From contig CALKER010000009.1 of NCBI GenBank assembly GCA_938084835.1, positions 212,760-276,759 of the forward strand: DNA of 64,000 bases. Direction: 5' to 3'. Below the pieces are notes generated by a model. The model saw only the letters and a program-made list of their open reading frames with translations, was not told where the DNA came from and did not search any database. The position numbers and the translations under genes are program-made. Position 1 is the stretch's first letter, and each line of letters starts with the position of its first letter. The DNA is from an uncultured Thermoguttaceae bacterium (GTDB lineage: Bacteria > Planctomycetota > Planctomycetia > Pirellulales > Thermoguttaceae). Shown piece by piece: positions 19,983 to 29,732 of the stretch.

Positions 19983-20260
19983 TTTATCCTGGGGTAACTT
20001 GCCAAAAAAGAAACTTTCCCTAGGCCTGGGTTGCAAGGTCCGGGATGATTTCTCCCTTCTTCGCTTACGCCAGGAGATAACGGCTTGTGGCCGAATGGCA
20101 AAATCGGCCAAAATCGGCGTAGACTCATTCGACGGAATAAGTGGCCGAGAAAGAGCCCTGGCTCGCCTTTCGGTTAAAGCTCCCCTTTTTCCCTCTGGCT
20201 TTGATTGGTCAGTCGAGAGTTAGCACGACAATTAAAGAACTCTAAGGCAATCACTCGGGT

Positions 20261-21064
20261 ATGGCCAAGATCAAGTCCCACCACCTCAATCGAAGTGGTA
20301 GCTCCTCCCCCGCTTCCCAAGAGTCCGATCGACCGATCCTTCCGGCAGGACCGAACTACTGGGAAGCTCCTGACTGGTGGTACGAGCTTTTCCGACCCAT
20401 CGTGCGTGTCGTGTGGTCGCTAGTCTATTGGGTGAATTACAGCGGAAAAGAAAACATCCCCTCTCGCGGACCGGTTCTTGTGGTGTGCAACCATCAGAGC
20501 CACTTTGATCCTCCTGTGGTAGGGGCGGGGGTGCCACGGCGCATGTGGTACTTTGGCCGCCGATCGCTTTTCCACATCCGGCCGGTGAGGTGGTTCTTTA
20601 GTTCCCTCGGAGGGATCCCAGTGGATGTAGAAGGCTCGCCCCTTGCGGGGGTGAGGATCTCGCTGCGGCAGTTGCAAGCGGGCCGAGTCCTACTGATTTT
20701 CCCCGAAGGAACGCGAACATGGGATGGAAATGTAGGGGCCTTTCGGCCGGGATTCGCCATGTTGGCCAGGCGTACGCGCGCGGCAATCCTTCCCGTAGCC
20801 ATCGAGGGGGCTTTTCATGCCTGGCCGCGGTGGCGATCGCTTCCGCGAAGAGGTATCATCCATGTGCTTTTTCTCCCACCACTTTGGCCTGACGAGTACG
20901 CCACAGTTGATGACGAGGCGCTTGTCGCAGAGGTCCGTCGGCGCATTTGTGAAGGGGTCGAACAGCTTCGGTGTCGGCCTATTCTTCGCGAGTGGCAACG
21001 CTGGGTCCACCAACTCGGTTGGGACCTGCCCCCCAAAAAATTCGTTCACACGCACCACGACTAG
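20261..21064 (+). CDS. 1-acylglycerol-3-phosphate O-acyltransferase (PlsC family)
   Basis: PlsC-type enzymes add the second acyl chain to lysophosphatidic acid in phospholipid synthesis at the inner membrane. The 267-residue protein has the catalytic HX4D motif at H78-D83 (CNHQSHFDPP), the glycerol-phosphate-binding stretch FPEGTRTWDGNVGAFRPG near 149-166, and the following ILPVAIEG block, all in the expected order. A hydrophobic segment before the catalytic block (WSLVYWVNY) can sit in the membrane. cmk followed by a plsC-type gene is a frequent pairing in bacteria. The ribosome-binding site is weak; no better start was seen. The symbol is left open because related lysophospholipid acyltransferases share these motifs. 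Confidence 0.92.
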   Translation: MAKIKSHHLNRSGSSSPASQESDRPILPAGPNYWEAPDWWYELFRPIVRVVWSLVYWVNYSGKENIPSRGPVLVVCNHQSHFDPPVVGAGVPRRMWYFGRRSLFHIRPVRWFFSSLGGIPVDVEGSPLAGVRISLRQLQAGRVLLIFPEGTRTWDGNVGAFRPGFAMLARRTRAAILPVAIEGAFHAWPRWRSLPRRGIIHVLFLPPLWPDEYATVDDEALVAEVRRRICEGVEQLRCRPILREWQRWVHQLGWDLPPKKFVHTHHD

Positions 21065-21353
21065 CCCTGCGGGTTTTTTCGGGCTTTCGTCTTCCTTGCG
21101 ACAACCGGAAGACTTTGGCGTTCGAAAAAAGCGTTCCCGGGTACGGCTTGATCTTGCGTTGGCGGACCACCGACACTTGAAGTGTTACACTTCGTCCCAA
21201 GACACTCACAAATCCCACCCTGGGGACAAAGCCATCCCTGGCACTTGCAAGATAAAAATTCCGCGTCCATATTGTTCTCCTGAGCTTCCCTAATCCACAG
21301 CCCGTTTGATCAGGGAAGGAACACTCCGGCCGAGAAAACAAGGGAAAACGGCG

Positions 21354-24300
21354 ATGAAGGGTAGTCACTCATTTTCATCTGATCTTTTGAACACTATGCG
21401 CACTAAGGGTGGTCAAGTAGTGATTTTTTTGGTGGTGGGCTTTTTATGCTCTTGGGGGATGGGCACTCCTCCCCGTGCTGCTTTGGCGCGCGAGACACCC
21501 ACACCGCAAAGCAGCACCAAACCGTGGGAACAGCTTTATACGGGTATCGAGCAGACGGGAGACCACGTAATCGCGTTATGGCAATTTTTGCCGGGAAAAG
21601 AAACGCGGGATAACTCCGGTCACGGTCACGACCTCACCCTTCGAGGAAATTCGCGGTTTGTCGGCGAGGGCAAATTCGGCCAATGCTTAGAAAGTTTCGC
21701 CGTGGACCGACAGGAGGATCGGCCTGTTGGCGCCGTTGTAAAAAATTCCCCGAGCTTGACCCCGGAGGGAGCCTTTACCTTGGAGATGTGGATCCGTCCT
21801 AAGCCCGAAATCGAAAAAGTCAGCCAGGCATTTCTGTTAGACAAGAAGTATTATCACTACGATAGCCCCCTTCCCCAAGCTAATTGCGATTACGGGTGGT
21901 ACCTTCGCCGCGAGGGTCCAAAACTTTTCCGCATGCAGGTGGGCTTAGGGTTTGGAAGTGATTCCGTCACGTTGATGTCGGAGCCGATTCGGCTTGAGCC
22001 AGGACAGTGGTACCATGTGGCTTTTTGTTACGACGGGAAGGGCACGGCGAGATTTTTTATCAACGGTCAGCTTGTCGGGAGAAGTACACTTCCGGGGCGG
22101 GGACCGGTGGCTCCTGGACCACACAACCTGGTCATTGGCGATCGCGTGGGGAGCCTCCATGTGGGATTCCCCGGCTATATCGATCAGGTGCGAATCGTTC
22201 GCGGAGTGGCGAGCTTTTTGCCACCTGTTTCGCTGGAAATCGCCCCGGCCAGCCGCCGTGTGTGGCTGCGAATGGAACCTGAAGCTACCCTTCGCCTCCT
22301 TGTCGCTAATGACTCCGGCAAAAGCCTCAGGGACGGACGACTTGTTCTCGACTTCGCGGGCCGGGAATCGCGTCATTCCCTGGGCGAGCTTCCACCGGGG
22401 GAGGCAGTTACTTTGGAGATCCCCGTGGACACCCGGCTTCGGCCCGGACAGTATGTCGCCAAAGTGGAGTTCCATGCATCTGACGAAGAAAGAAGGGAAA
22501 CACCGCCCGGGCCAGGAGTGCAGCTGACCCGTGAATTTCCCCTAACCATTGTGCCACGCCCACTGCCCCATCGGATGCCGGTGATCCTCTGGGGTTCCGG
22601 TCCTACGGAGGTGGTTCGAGATTTTGGCTTCACCCATCAGATGATTGGGCTGGCGGACTTTTCCCGCATATGGAATGCCGGCGCGATCACGATCTCGGTG
22701 CCGGAGCATCGCTTGGGGGAGCTCATCGCCCAACTCGATCAGTGCTTGGCGCACGGCCTGTTGGCTGCCTGTAACATATCCCCGGGAGGGTGGTTACGTG
22801 GCCAAGAGAAGCTGCGGGAGCGATTCCTCCGCGTGGATCGACAAGGGAAAGCGCATGCAGCAGCCGATATCTGCGGACTACTTCCGGAGGTTGAAAGCTT
22901 CTGCTATAACGTGGGTGCCTCCCTGGGCGAAACTTTCGGAGGCCATCCCGCCTTAGATGCCGTGTTAATCCACACCGAAGTTCGCGACGCTACAAATCTG
23001 TGCTTTTGCGATCTCTGTCGGAAAAGCTATCGCCAGGTCACTGGCGAGGATATTCCGGAGGAAATTACCTCCAAGTGGGGCCTTCGCTATTCAAGTATCC
23101 CAGATTTTCCGCCGGATCGTGTTATCCCGGATGAGTATCCCGTCCTTAAGTTTTATCGTTGGTTCTGGACGGAGGGTGACGGCTGGAACCGACTCCACTC
23201 GGCTGTCCACCGTGGTTTGAAGGAAAGATCGCATCCCGGCTTATGGACATGGTTTGACCCATCTGTACGTGCGCCCAGTATATGGGGCAGCGGTGGCTCG
23301 GTGGATGTTCTTTCCCACTGGACCTACACCTATCCGGATCCCATAAAAATCGGCCTGGCCACTGACGAGCTGATGGCTATGGCGGAAGGAACGGGCCGAC
23401 AAATCATGAAAATGACCCAGATCATTTGGTATCGCTCGCAAACAGCCCCCGTTTTACCCGAAGATCCAGCCCAGCGAGCGGAGTGGGAGAAACGCATTCC
23501 CGATGCTCGGTTTATCACGATCGCACCCGACCACTTACGGGAGGCCCTGTGGTTAAAGCTTTCCCGGCCGATTCGAGGCATTATGTACCATGGGTGGGGC
23601 TCCTTGGTGGAGGCCGGCCCCGGCGCGTATCAGTATACTCATCCCCAAACCAAAGAAGTTTTGCGACAATTAATTCGCGAAGTTGTCCGACCCCTAGGAC
23701 CCATGCTACTCCATCTGGAAGATCCCCCGACCGATGTGGCACTATTGGAAAGCTTTACCTCGCAGATGCTCGCAGGGCGGGGCACGTACGGATGGGGGCA
23801 AAGTTGGGAGGCCGACGTTCATCTCATCCTCCAGTGGGCGCGTTTACAACCGAAAGTTATTTACGAGGAAACGGTCCTCCGCGATGGATTGGATCAGTAC
23901 AAAGTTCTTGTGCTACCTTCTTGTGACGTGTTACCCCGAAGTATCGTAACACGGATCCACATGTTCCAAAAAGCCGGCGGCATTGTAATTGGCGACCAAA
24001 ACCTTTGCCCGGCGATCCAAGCCGACTACCGTCTTGAAAACTATAAGCGTGTCCAAAAAGCCGACGAAGACAAGTCGCGATTGCAAAAGGAAGCGGAGAA
24101 ACTCCGTCAGTGGTTAGCAGGCCGATACCGCTGGCCAGCGGATTCGTCCGATCCCGACCTGATTGTCCGGCGTCGTGTGGCCGGTGAGGCGCAGTATTTG
24201 TTTGCGATTAACGATCGACGAACTTTCGGGAGCTATGTGGGCCATCATCGCCGGGTGATGGAACAAGGACTTCCTTTGGAAGCCGATGTTGAAGTGGGCA

Positions 24301-24731
24301 GTCTTCCCGCTGCTGTGTACGACCTGCTCATTCACAAAGAGATTCCCACCCAGCAAACGGATAGAAAAACTTTGTGGAAAGTGGCGCTGGGCCCAGGAGA
24401 AGGCCGGGTCTTCCTCCTGGCGCCTCGCCGCATTGCAAATGTGGCGCTTACTCTACCCCAGAAATTGACGAGGGACCAAACTTTAAAGGGCACGGTTCAG
24501 ATACTGGGTGAGGACCAAAAGCCGCTGGCCGCCGTCATCCCTGTACGCGTAGAATTGATCGACCCCACCGGAACCCCAGCGGAAATTGCAGGCTATTATG
24601 CCGCCAAAAACGGTATCCTCGAGTTTGCTTATCCATTTGCCCCGAACGACCTCTCCGGCACGTGGCTATGCCGTGTCACGGAGCTTGCCTCCGAAAAGAC
24701 CGCTCAGATTTCCTTCGTATTATCACCTTAG
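21354..24731 (+). CDS. Large secreted protein with LamG domain and putative glycosidase-like barrel
   Basis: ATG 21354 has AAGGGA nine to ten bases upstream and gives 1125 residues. A signal peptide is seen (VVIFLVVGFLCSWG, cleavage near ALARE). Residues about 50-255 form a LamG/concanavalin-like jelly roll (VIALWQFLPGKETRDNSGHG; LEMWIRPKPE; WYHVAFCYDGKGTARFFING; YIDQVRIVRG). An Ig-like linker to about 410 follows. The central 400 residues look like a TIM-barrel glycoside hydrolase of the beta-galactosidase type: LIHTEVRDATNLCFCDLCRK contains a possible metal-binding cysteine cluster, and DVLSHWTYTYPDP and PIRGIMYHGWGS resemble barrel strands. A trimerisation-like segment (DGLDQYKVLVLPSCDVLPRS) and a C-terminal Ig-like domain complete it. 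Carbohydrate recognition is likely, the substrate unknown, and the hydrolase assignment is inference from motif style only. Confidence 0.65.
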   Translation: MKGSHSFSSDLLNTMRTKGGQVVIFLVVGFLCSWGMGTPPRAALARETPTPQSSTKPWEQLYTGIEQTGDHVIALWQFLPGKETRDNSGHGHDLTLRGNSRFVGEGKFGQCLESFAVDRQEDRPVGAVVKNSPSLTPEGAFTLEMWIRPKPEIEKVSQAFLLDKKYYHYDSPLPQANCDYGWYLRREGPKLFRMQVGLGFGSDSVTLMSEPIRLEPGQWYHVAFCYDGKGTARFFINGQLVGRSTLPGRGPVAPGPHNLVIGDRVGSLHVGFPGYIDQVRIVRGVASFLPPVSLEIAPASRRVWLRMEPEATLRLLVANDSGKSLRDGRLVLDFAGRESRHSLGELPPGEAVTLEIPVDTRLRPGQYVAKVEFHASDEERRETPPGPGVQLTREFPLTIVPRPLPHRMPVILWGSGPTEVVRDFGFTHQMIGLADFSRIWNAGAITISVPEHRLGELIAQLDQCLAHGLLAACNISPGGWLRGQEKLRERFLRVDRQGKAHAAADICGLLPEVESFCYNVGASLGETFGGHPALDAVLIHTEVRDATNLCFCDLCRKSYRQVTGEDIPEEITSKWGLRYSSIPDFPPDRVIPDEYPVLKFYRWFWTEGDGWNRLHSAVHRGLKERSHPGLWTWFDPSVRAPSIWGSGGSVDVLSHWTYTYPDPIKIGLATDELMAMAEGTGRQIMKMTQIIWYRSQTAPVLPEDPAQRAEWEKRIPDARFITIAPDHLREALWLKLSRPIRGIMYHGWGSLVEAGPGAYQYTHPQTKEVLRQLIREVVRPLGPMLLHLEDPPTDVALLESFTSQMLAGRGTYGWGQSWEADVHLILQWARLQPKVIYEETVLRDGLDQYKVLVLPSCDVLPRSIVTRIHMFQKAGGIVIGDQNLCPAIQADYRLENYKRVQKADEDKSRLQKEAEKLRQWLAGRYRWPADSSDPDLIVRRRVAGEAQYLFAINDRRTFGSYVGHHRRVMEQGLPLEADVEVGSLPAAVYDLLIHKEIPTQQTDRKTLWKVALGPGEGRVFLLAPRRIANVALTLPQKLTRDQTLKGTVQILGEDQKPLAAVIPVRVELIDPTGTPAEIAGYYAAKNGILEFAYPFAPNDLSGTWLCRVTELASEKTAQISFVLSP

Positions 24732-24801
24732 AACCTTCTTTAAGGCCAATTCAGCTCTGCAGCAAACTGCCGCCCTTCAACCCTGCGCCCATGGCTTGCG
24801 C

Positions 24802-24948
24802 TTGACTCATAATTGACTCATAAGTTTACTGCATCCACTCAGTTTACCGTATCCGCGAAAGCCCGCACGTTAGCAGAGCCAGGCCTCTCCAAATAACACA
24901 ATTCTCAGGTGTCTAAAAAGTTATAAGCAAGCTCAATAAGCAAGCTCA
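24802..24948. repeat. Three short tandem duplications in one spacer
   Basis: Within the 266-nt spacer before dxs there are TTGACTCATAA twice in tandem (24802-24823), AGTTTACTGCATCC and AGTTTACCGTATCC (24823-24836 and 24841-24854), and ATAAGCAAGCTCA twice in exact tandem (24923-24948). Confidence 0.85.
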
Positions 24949-24997
24949 AATAGAGGCTGGCCCGTGCGAGCAAACCATTCCTGCTTTTCTTTGCCGC

Positions 24998-26968
24998 TTA
25001 GGTTCGGAGGGCTGGCTTGGGCCGATCGCCGGCTCCGTGATTTACTTCTTCAAAAGTTAGGGGCGGTACATGCCGAGTGGAGTGTGTCTGCTGATAAAGT
25101 CGCAGACAAACCTCCACGATACCTTCGGCCGTGAGGCCGAGCTCGGTTAAAAGCTCGTGCCGTTCGCCATGTTCCACATAACGATCAGGAATTCCCAGCC
25201 GAGTAAGCCGCCGCGTATCTACCTGTGCCTCGTTGGCGGCTTCTAGGAGAGCCGAGCCAAAGCCTCCCTGCAAGCAACCTTCCTCGACGGTGACCACGAA
25301 AGGATGCGTCGCAAAGAGATCTACCAGGCTTGGATCAAGCGGCTTGGCAAAGCGTGCGTTGACAAGGGTCAGATGGATTCCTCGCTCCTCCAACCGGTGA
25401 CAGGCGCGATCCGCCGCAGGTAACAAAGCTCCGTAGACAACAACGGCCCCATGGCTACCCCGGCGGACGATCTCGGCTTTGCCCAATTCAAAAGGTGCGG
25501 GTTGGCGGGAAAGGCTTTCCGCAGGCGCCTTAGGATAGCGAATGGCGACCGGCCGACCGACACGCACCGCCCACGAGATGGCAAGGGGCAGTTCTGCGGC
25601 ATCTCCAGGAGCCACTAGTACCAAATTGGGCAGATGCCGGAGAAAAGCAATATCGAATACCCCATGGTGGGTTGGGCCATCGGGGCCAACCACACCGGCA
25701 CGGTCCATGCAAAAAATAACCGGTAAGGGCTGAAGCGACACCTCATGAAATATCTGATCATAACTGCGCTGCAGGAAGGTGCTATAGATGTCCACAATAG
25801 GTACCATCCCGGCGCGAGCTAGCCCTGCGGCAAAGGCGACCGCATGAGACTCGCAAATACCCACATCGAAGAATCGCTGCGGAAAGTGATCCCGCACCGG
25901 CTCCAGCATGTTCCCCTCGCACATAGCAGCCGTGATCACCACCACTCGCGGATTTTCCGCCATCACTGCAAAGATGGCATCGCGAGCCACCTGGGTATAC
26001 GAAGGTTGATGCGATGTCTTGAGTACTACCTCCGCACCATTGCGACGGCTGAACGGCGCGGGCGCGTGAAAAGTGACAGGGTCCTCTTCCGCAGGTTTGA
26101 AGCCGTAGCCTTTTTTGGTCACCACATGGAGGAGCACCGGGCGATCGCATTCCTTCGCCAGTCGAAGATACCTTTCCAACTGACGCACATCGTGCCCGTC
26201 AACCGGACCAAGGTAGTGAAAACCAAGCTCCTCGAACAGCATCCCCCCCAAAAGCCCCGCTTTCAGGGCATTGCGGGCCTGTTCGAGAAAGCGCTCCACC
26301 GGGTCGCCGATAATCGGCACATGACTGAGGAAACGCTGAATTTCACTCTTTAATCCCCGGTAAAAGTGGGTCATCCGCAGCCGGTCCAAATACTCCGCCA
26401 AGCCGCCCACGCGGGGACCGATCGACATTTTGTTGTCGTTCAAAACGACAATGAAACGGCCCTTTTTCAACCCGGCCGCGTGATTAACAGCTTCAAAAAC
26501 CACCCCGCAGCCAAAGGCTCCATCTCCCACAACCGCAACGCTAAACCGGGGACAATCCGGACCTTCCAAAAGCCCATCTCCTACACCCAACCCCAACGCC
26601 GCCGAAACGCTGGTACCAGAATGCCCCGTCATGAACAGGTCGTAAGCACTTTCCGCCGGATTCGGGTAGCCCATCAGGCCCCCCTTGGTGCGGATGGTAT
26701 GAAACTGCGGATAGCGCCCGGTGACAAGCTTATGAGGATACGACTGATGCCCCGTGTCCCAGATCAAACGGTCATGCCGGAAATCGAACACGCGGTGGAG
26801 AGCCAAAGTGAGTTCCACTACCCCAAGATTGGATGCAAAATGAGCGCTGCGATGATCCAACAGCCGGCAGAGCGCTTCCCGAATTTCTGCAGCAAGCTGT
26901 CTGAGCTCTCGGTACGAGAATTTCTTGAGATCCTCCGGCGAGTTCACTTGTCGCAGTAGTTCATCCAT
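24998..26968 (-). CDS. dxs: 1-deoxy-D-xylulose-5-phosphate synthase
   Basis: DXS condenses pyruvate and glyceraldehyde 3-phosphate with thiamine diphosphate and begins the MEP isoprenoid pathway. The 656-residue length is close to the family norm of about 620-640. The thiamine-binding segment runs from GDGAFGCGVVFEA (148-160) to LNDNKMSIGPRVGGL. The N-terminal HQSYPHKLVTGR, the catalytic glutamate in VGICESHAVAFAAGLA and the substrate-site stretch DRAGVVGPDGPTHHGVFD are all present and intact. The C-terminal transketolase domain ends with DRYVEHGERHELLTELGL, typical of DXS. A prenyl diphosphate synthase gene lies just upstream on the same strand (64 nt gap), so the two probably share a transcript. 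ATG 26968 has GGAG ten bases upstream. Confidence 0.97.
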   Translation of the reverse strand: MDELLRQVNSPEDLKKFSYRELRQLAAEIREALCRLLDHRSAHFASNLGVVELTLALHRVFDFRHDRLIWDTGHQSYPHKLVTGRYPQFHTIRTKGGLMGYPNPAESAYDLFMTGHSGTSVSAALGLGVGDGLLEGPDCPRFSVAVVGDGAFGCGVVFEAVNHAAGLKKGRFIVVLNDNKMSIGPRVGGLAEYLDRLRMTHFYRGLKSEIQRFLSHVPIIGDPVERFLEQARNALKAGLLGGMLFEELGFHYLGPVDGHDVRQLERYLRLAKECDRPVLLHVVTKKGYGFKPAEEDPVTFHAPAPFSRRNGAEVVLKTSHQPSYTQVARDAIFAVMAENPRVVVITAAMCEGNMLEPVRDHFPQRFFDVGICESHAVAFAAGLARAGMVPIVDIYSTFLQRSYDQIFHEVSLQPLPVIFCMDRAGVVGPDGPTHHGVFDIAFLRHLPNLVLVAPGDAAELPLAISWAVRVGRPVAIRYPKAPAESLSRQPAPFELGKAEIVRRGSHGAVVVYGALLPAADRACHRLEERGIHLTLVNARFAKPLDPSLVDLFATHPFVVTVEEGCLQGGFGSALLEAANEAQVDTRRLTRLGIPDRYVEHGERHELLTELGLTAEGIVEVCLRLYQQTHSTRHVPPLTFEEVNHGAGDRPKPALRT

Positions 26969-27032
26969 TGCCGCAGCGCTCCGAGATGACGCATGGCAGT
27001 GCTGGCCTCAGTCGAGGTAAACCCCATCTGAA

Positions 27033-28055
27033 TTATTTCTGCCTTTGCAAGACAAAATAAGCGAGCGAAAGCAGATCGCCGGCACCAGCCCCTAAAATGC
27101 TCACTGCCTCACACGCCTCTTCAATAAGTTGGGTGGCCTCTTGCCGACTGGCCGCTACTCCAAACACAGCGGGGTAAGTCAATTTGCCCTGATCATGGTC
27201 CTTCCGCAATTTTTTTCCCACTTTTTGAGGATCACCGGCTGCGTCGAGTAGGTCGTCAACAATTTGAAATGCAAGTCCGAGCTTGCGCCCGTAGGTCTCA
27301 AGAGCCGCAAGAAAGGCCGCCGAGGCCTCGGCCACCAAGCCTCCAAGTCGAGCCGAGGCCCACATCATCGAGGCCGTCTTCCGGCGGTGGATCGCCCGAA
27401 CAAGCTCGGCCGTGGAGCCCCCATCTGCGGAGTCCTCCTGCACCTGATGCTGATTGAAGGACGACTGACCGGAGACGTGGGGCGGCCACTGGCAGCTCTC
27501 TCCAGCCGACTGCCTGCGAAGCGATCCGGTGGCCGTTAAATCATCAGCCTGGCCACCCACTAGTTCCTCCGGGCCGGCAGCTCGAGCAAGGGTCGCACAA
27601 CACCGGGCAGCTAGCTCGGGGGGAGAAATTTCGGTGGCCAAGACCTCGAAAGCGCGCGCAAGTAGCGCATCCCCGGCCAGGATGGCCAAACCTTCGCCAA
27701 AAACTCGGTGGCACGTCGGCCGCCCACGCCGAAAATCGTCGTTGTCCATGGCCGGCAGATCGTCGTGAATCAGGGAATATGTATGCACCATTTCCACGGC
27801 GCAGGCCGCCGGCAGTGCCAGCCGGATTTTTCCCCCGCAGGCTCGGGCGGCCGAAAGCACCAGAATCGGTCGGAACCGCTTCCCCGCGCCAAGCGTGGCA
27901 TACCGGATGGCCTCGGCCAATTTCGGCGGGCAACCGCTCCCAAAACAGAGGAAGTGGTCCAGTGCCAACTCGATTAAGTCGGAAAATTCTGCCGCTATTT
28001 CCTCAAAGCTTCGCACTCGCGCGATAACCCCTCCCCGACGGTGGGTCCACTTCAA
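27033..28055 (-). CDS. ispA: Prenyl diphosphate synthase (IspA-like: farnesyl/geranylgeranyl type)
   Basis: This enzyme chains isopentenyl diphosphate units onto an allylic primer. The first aspartate-rich motif DDLPAMD is at residues 98-104 with the bacterial DDxxxxD spacing. GKRFRP is at 59-64, GGQADDL at 167-173, KT at 226-227, and the second motif QIVDDLLDAAGD at 264-275. The KLRKDHDQGKLTYP end segment is intact. Product length cannot be read from sequence by eye. An inserted polar stretch (about 175-214) separates GGQxxD from KT by roughly 30 residues more than in typical family members. The start is TTG 28055 with AGGTGG upstream; GTG 14 codons later, after a GGGGAGGGG run, is an alternative. 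dxs is 64 nt downstream, the common isoprenoid pairing. Confidence 0.9.
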   Translation of the reverse strand: MKWTHRRGGVIARVRSFEEIAAEFSDLIELALDHFLCFGSGCPPKLAEAIRYATLGAGKRFRPILVLSAARACGGKIRLALPAACAVEMVHTYSLIHDDLPAMDNDDFRRGRPTCHRVFGEGLAILAGDALLARAFEVLATEISPPELAARCCATLARAAGPEELVGGQADDLTATGSLRRQSAGESCQWPPHVSGQSSFNQHQVQEDSADGGSTAELVRAIHRRKTASMMWASARLGGLVAEASAAFLAALETYGRKLGLAFQIVDDLLDAAGDPQKVGKKLRKDHDQGKLTYPAVFGVAASRQEATQLIEEACEAVSILGAGAGDLLSLAYFVLQRQK

Positions 28056-28208
28056 AAGACCACCTAAGGCCTAATAAACCGTAACATTCTTGCACCACTA
28101 TTTCTGATTTCCGTCTGCTAACGCGTCTCCGCCCAAAACGCGGGAGCGCCAATAATGCGCCAATAAGAGTAGACGTTACGGGCGCCTAAGTTCTAAATGT
28201 TTATTTAG

Positions 28209-28280
28209 TTGCCAAATGATTATCTGATTGCCACCAAGGATAATCAACACAAAGATTTGCAACGAAAAAGCAATCGCTCT
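28209..28280 (+). pseudogene. Possible transposase fragment
   Basis: The frame reads NDYLIATKDNQHKDLQ, which resembles the (A/G)DYxLAVKxNQ segment before the catalytic region of ISAs1/IS4-type DDE transposases. It breaks into unrelated sequence after about 24 codons, and no terminal inverted repeats or other transposase motifs were found nearby. This could be chance. Confidence 0.22.
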
Positions 28281-29028
28281 AGAGTCCGCTTACGCCCGTG
28301 GCCTCCGTCCTACGTCTGGAAAGGGCCTCCAATTGAGCCCCTCCAGAGGTGTAAATCCTGCGGCGGTCAACTAGGACCGCCTCCCGCTAGTAGTAACGCG
28401 GACAGAAAGCTCAGGGTGAATTGTACGAGGAGTTGCAACCAAACTGCTTAAATTGCTCCGGAAGCTACGGCAGAACTCCAAAAGCCCCGCACCAGTTAAA
28501 CCCCGGTCCGGGAAAGTCGGAAGCAACCAAGCATACCAAACCTGCTGGGGATCAAACCCCTTGAAATTACAGGTCTTGCTCGGTCTCCGCGCCAGCGAGG
28601 TACTCGAACCATTACTTCTTTAGTCTTCCAATTTTGATTCCAGATAAACTGGCAAAAGTAAGTAAATTGGGAGCTCTTTAAAAATTTTCGGGATGGGCGG
28701 TTGTGCACCATTGTAGTCCTCTCCGCCTTTTAAGACCACGTTCTGGTTGAAGTTGCATCTGCCCGAAAAGAAGGAGGCAGAAACCATTTGGATCGAGGAG
28801 AGCAGCAAACTCCTCGATACCACGCCGGGTCCCCTCACGAGAGCGTCTTCCAACAAGGGTCTTAGGCCGGCTGGCAACTCCCTTGACAGGTAAACGGGGT
28901 TGACTTGGCAGGCAGATTGGCCGAAATTGTCAGCCTGCTAAAGTAAGCACGAAGCCAACTAATCCGCAGGAAGCTCCTTGTTGGCCCGGCTCGGCTTGGC
29001 GTCACGGTTCGACGAGGGCCCGACACTA

Positions 29029-29071
29029 AATTCCAAGTGCCAAAATTTGTTAATTCTAAGTGCCAAAATTT
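29029..29071. repeat. Near-tandem direct repeat, 20 nt x2
   Basis: AATTCCAAGTGCCAAAATTT at 29029-29048 and the copy at 29052-29071 differ at one base (C to T), with a period of 23 nt. Confidence 0.9.
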
Positions 29072-29272
29072 TCTCGGTTGCTGCTCCGCTGTTTCGTTGG
29101 TTGGCACTCCTCTGTCTGGGGTATCAATATCCACCGCTTACCCATAGTCGGCGAAGAGCTCGCCTTCAGCCACTCCTCAGACAGTCAATCGCCGATGATC
29201 CCGGCGCGCCAGATGCAGTTCTCATCGTGACAAATTTGCGGAAACACTTGTCGCCTGCAGGTAGAAATATCT

Positions 29273-29356
29273 CCCCCTCCTAGGTGTCAGAAGAGCGATC
29301 ACCGCAACTGTTCACAGCCAAGTTAACGGATACCCCCATCCCAGGTGTCGCAAGAG
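29273..29356. repeat. Direct repeat, 23-24 nt x2, period about 61
   Basis: The copy at 29273-29295 begins CCCCCTCCTAGGTGTC and the copy at 29333-29356 begins CCCCCATCCCAGGTGTC. They differ by one gap and about three bases. AGGTGTC recurs exactly 61 nt apart, and the intervening sequence is unrelated. Confidence 0.75.
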
Positions 29357-29732
29357 GTTGCAACGCGACCTTGGCTCCACTGCCGGTCCATTCGGTCGAT
29401 TGCCACAAGTGGACCATGAAGACCAAGTACGCGCGGGGCAGACAGAACCCACCTGCAAATCGGAAAGCACCCATCCACAAAGTCGGCATGGGTAACCTAG
29501 ACACATCGATGCAACAGGCCCACAAGTCGATAGCAAAGATCGACCGAACCGGAGATTACAAATACCCAGGCCGACATGCCGGATCGACGGAATCAAGACA
29601 TCACGAGACAAACCGGGCAATCCCCTTTCCCGAACTGACAAGCGGGATTTCTGAGATGCCCAGTCACCGCTTTTTGTCCAAGCGGGCGAGAGTTAGGACC
29701 GTGTTTTCGATAATGCGCGGTGATCTTAGAAA

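Larger units (their letters stand above)
28056..29732. other. Long spacer with repeats and a possible transposase scrap
   Basis: No intact gene is supported. Visible elements are a reading frame at 28209-28280 with a transposase-like peptide, a 20-nt near-tandem repeat at 29029-29071, and a 23-24 nt repeat pair with period 61 at 29273-29356. Confidence 0.5.

Noticed and set aside
21065..21090. Terminator after the acyltransferase gene
   Set aside because: CCCTGCGGG followed by TTTTTT has only a 3-4 bp stem, too weak to call.
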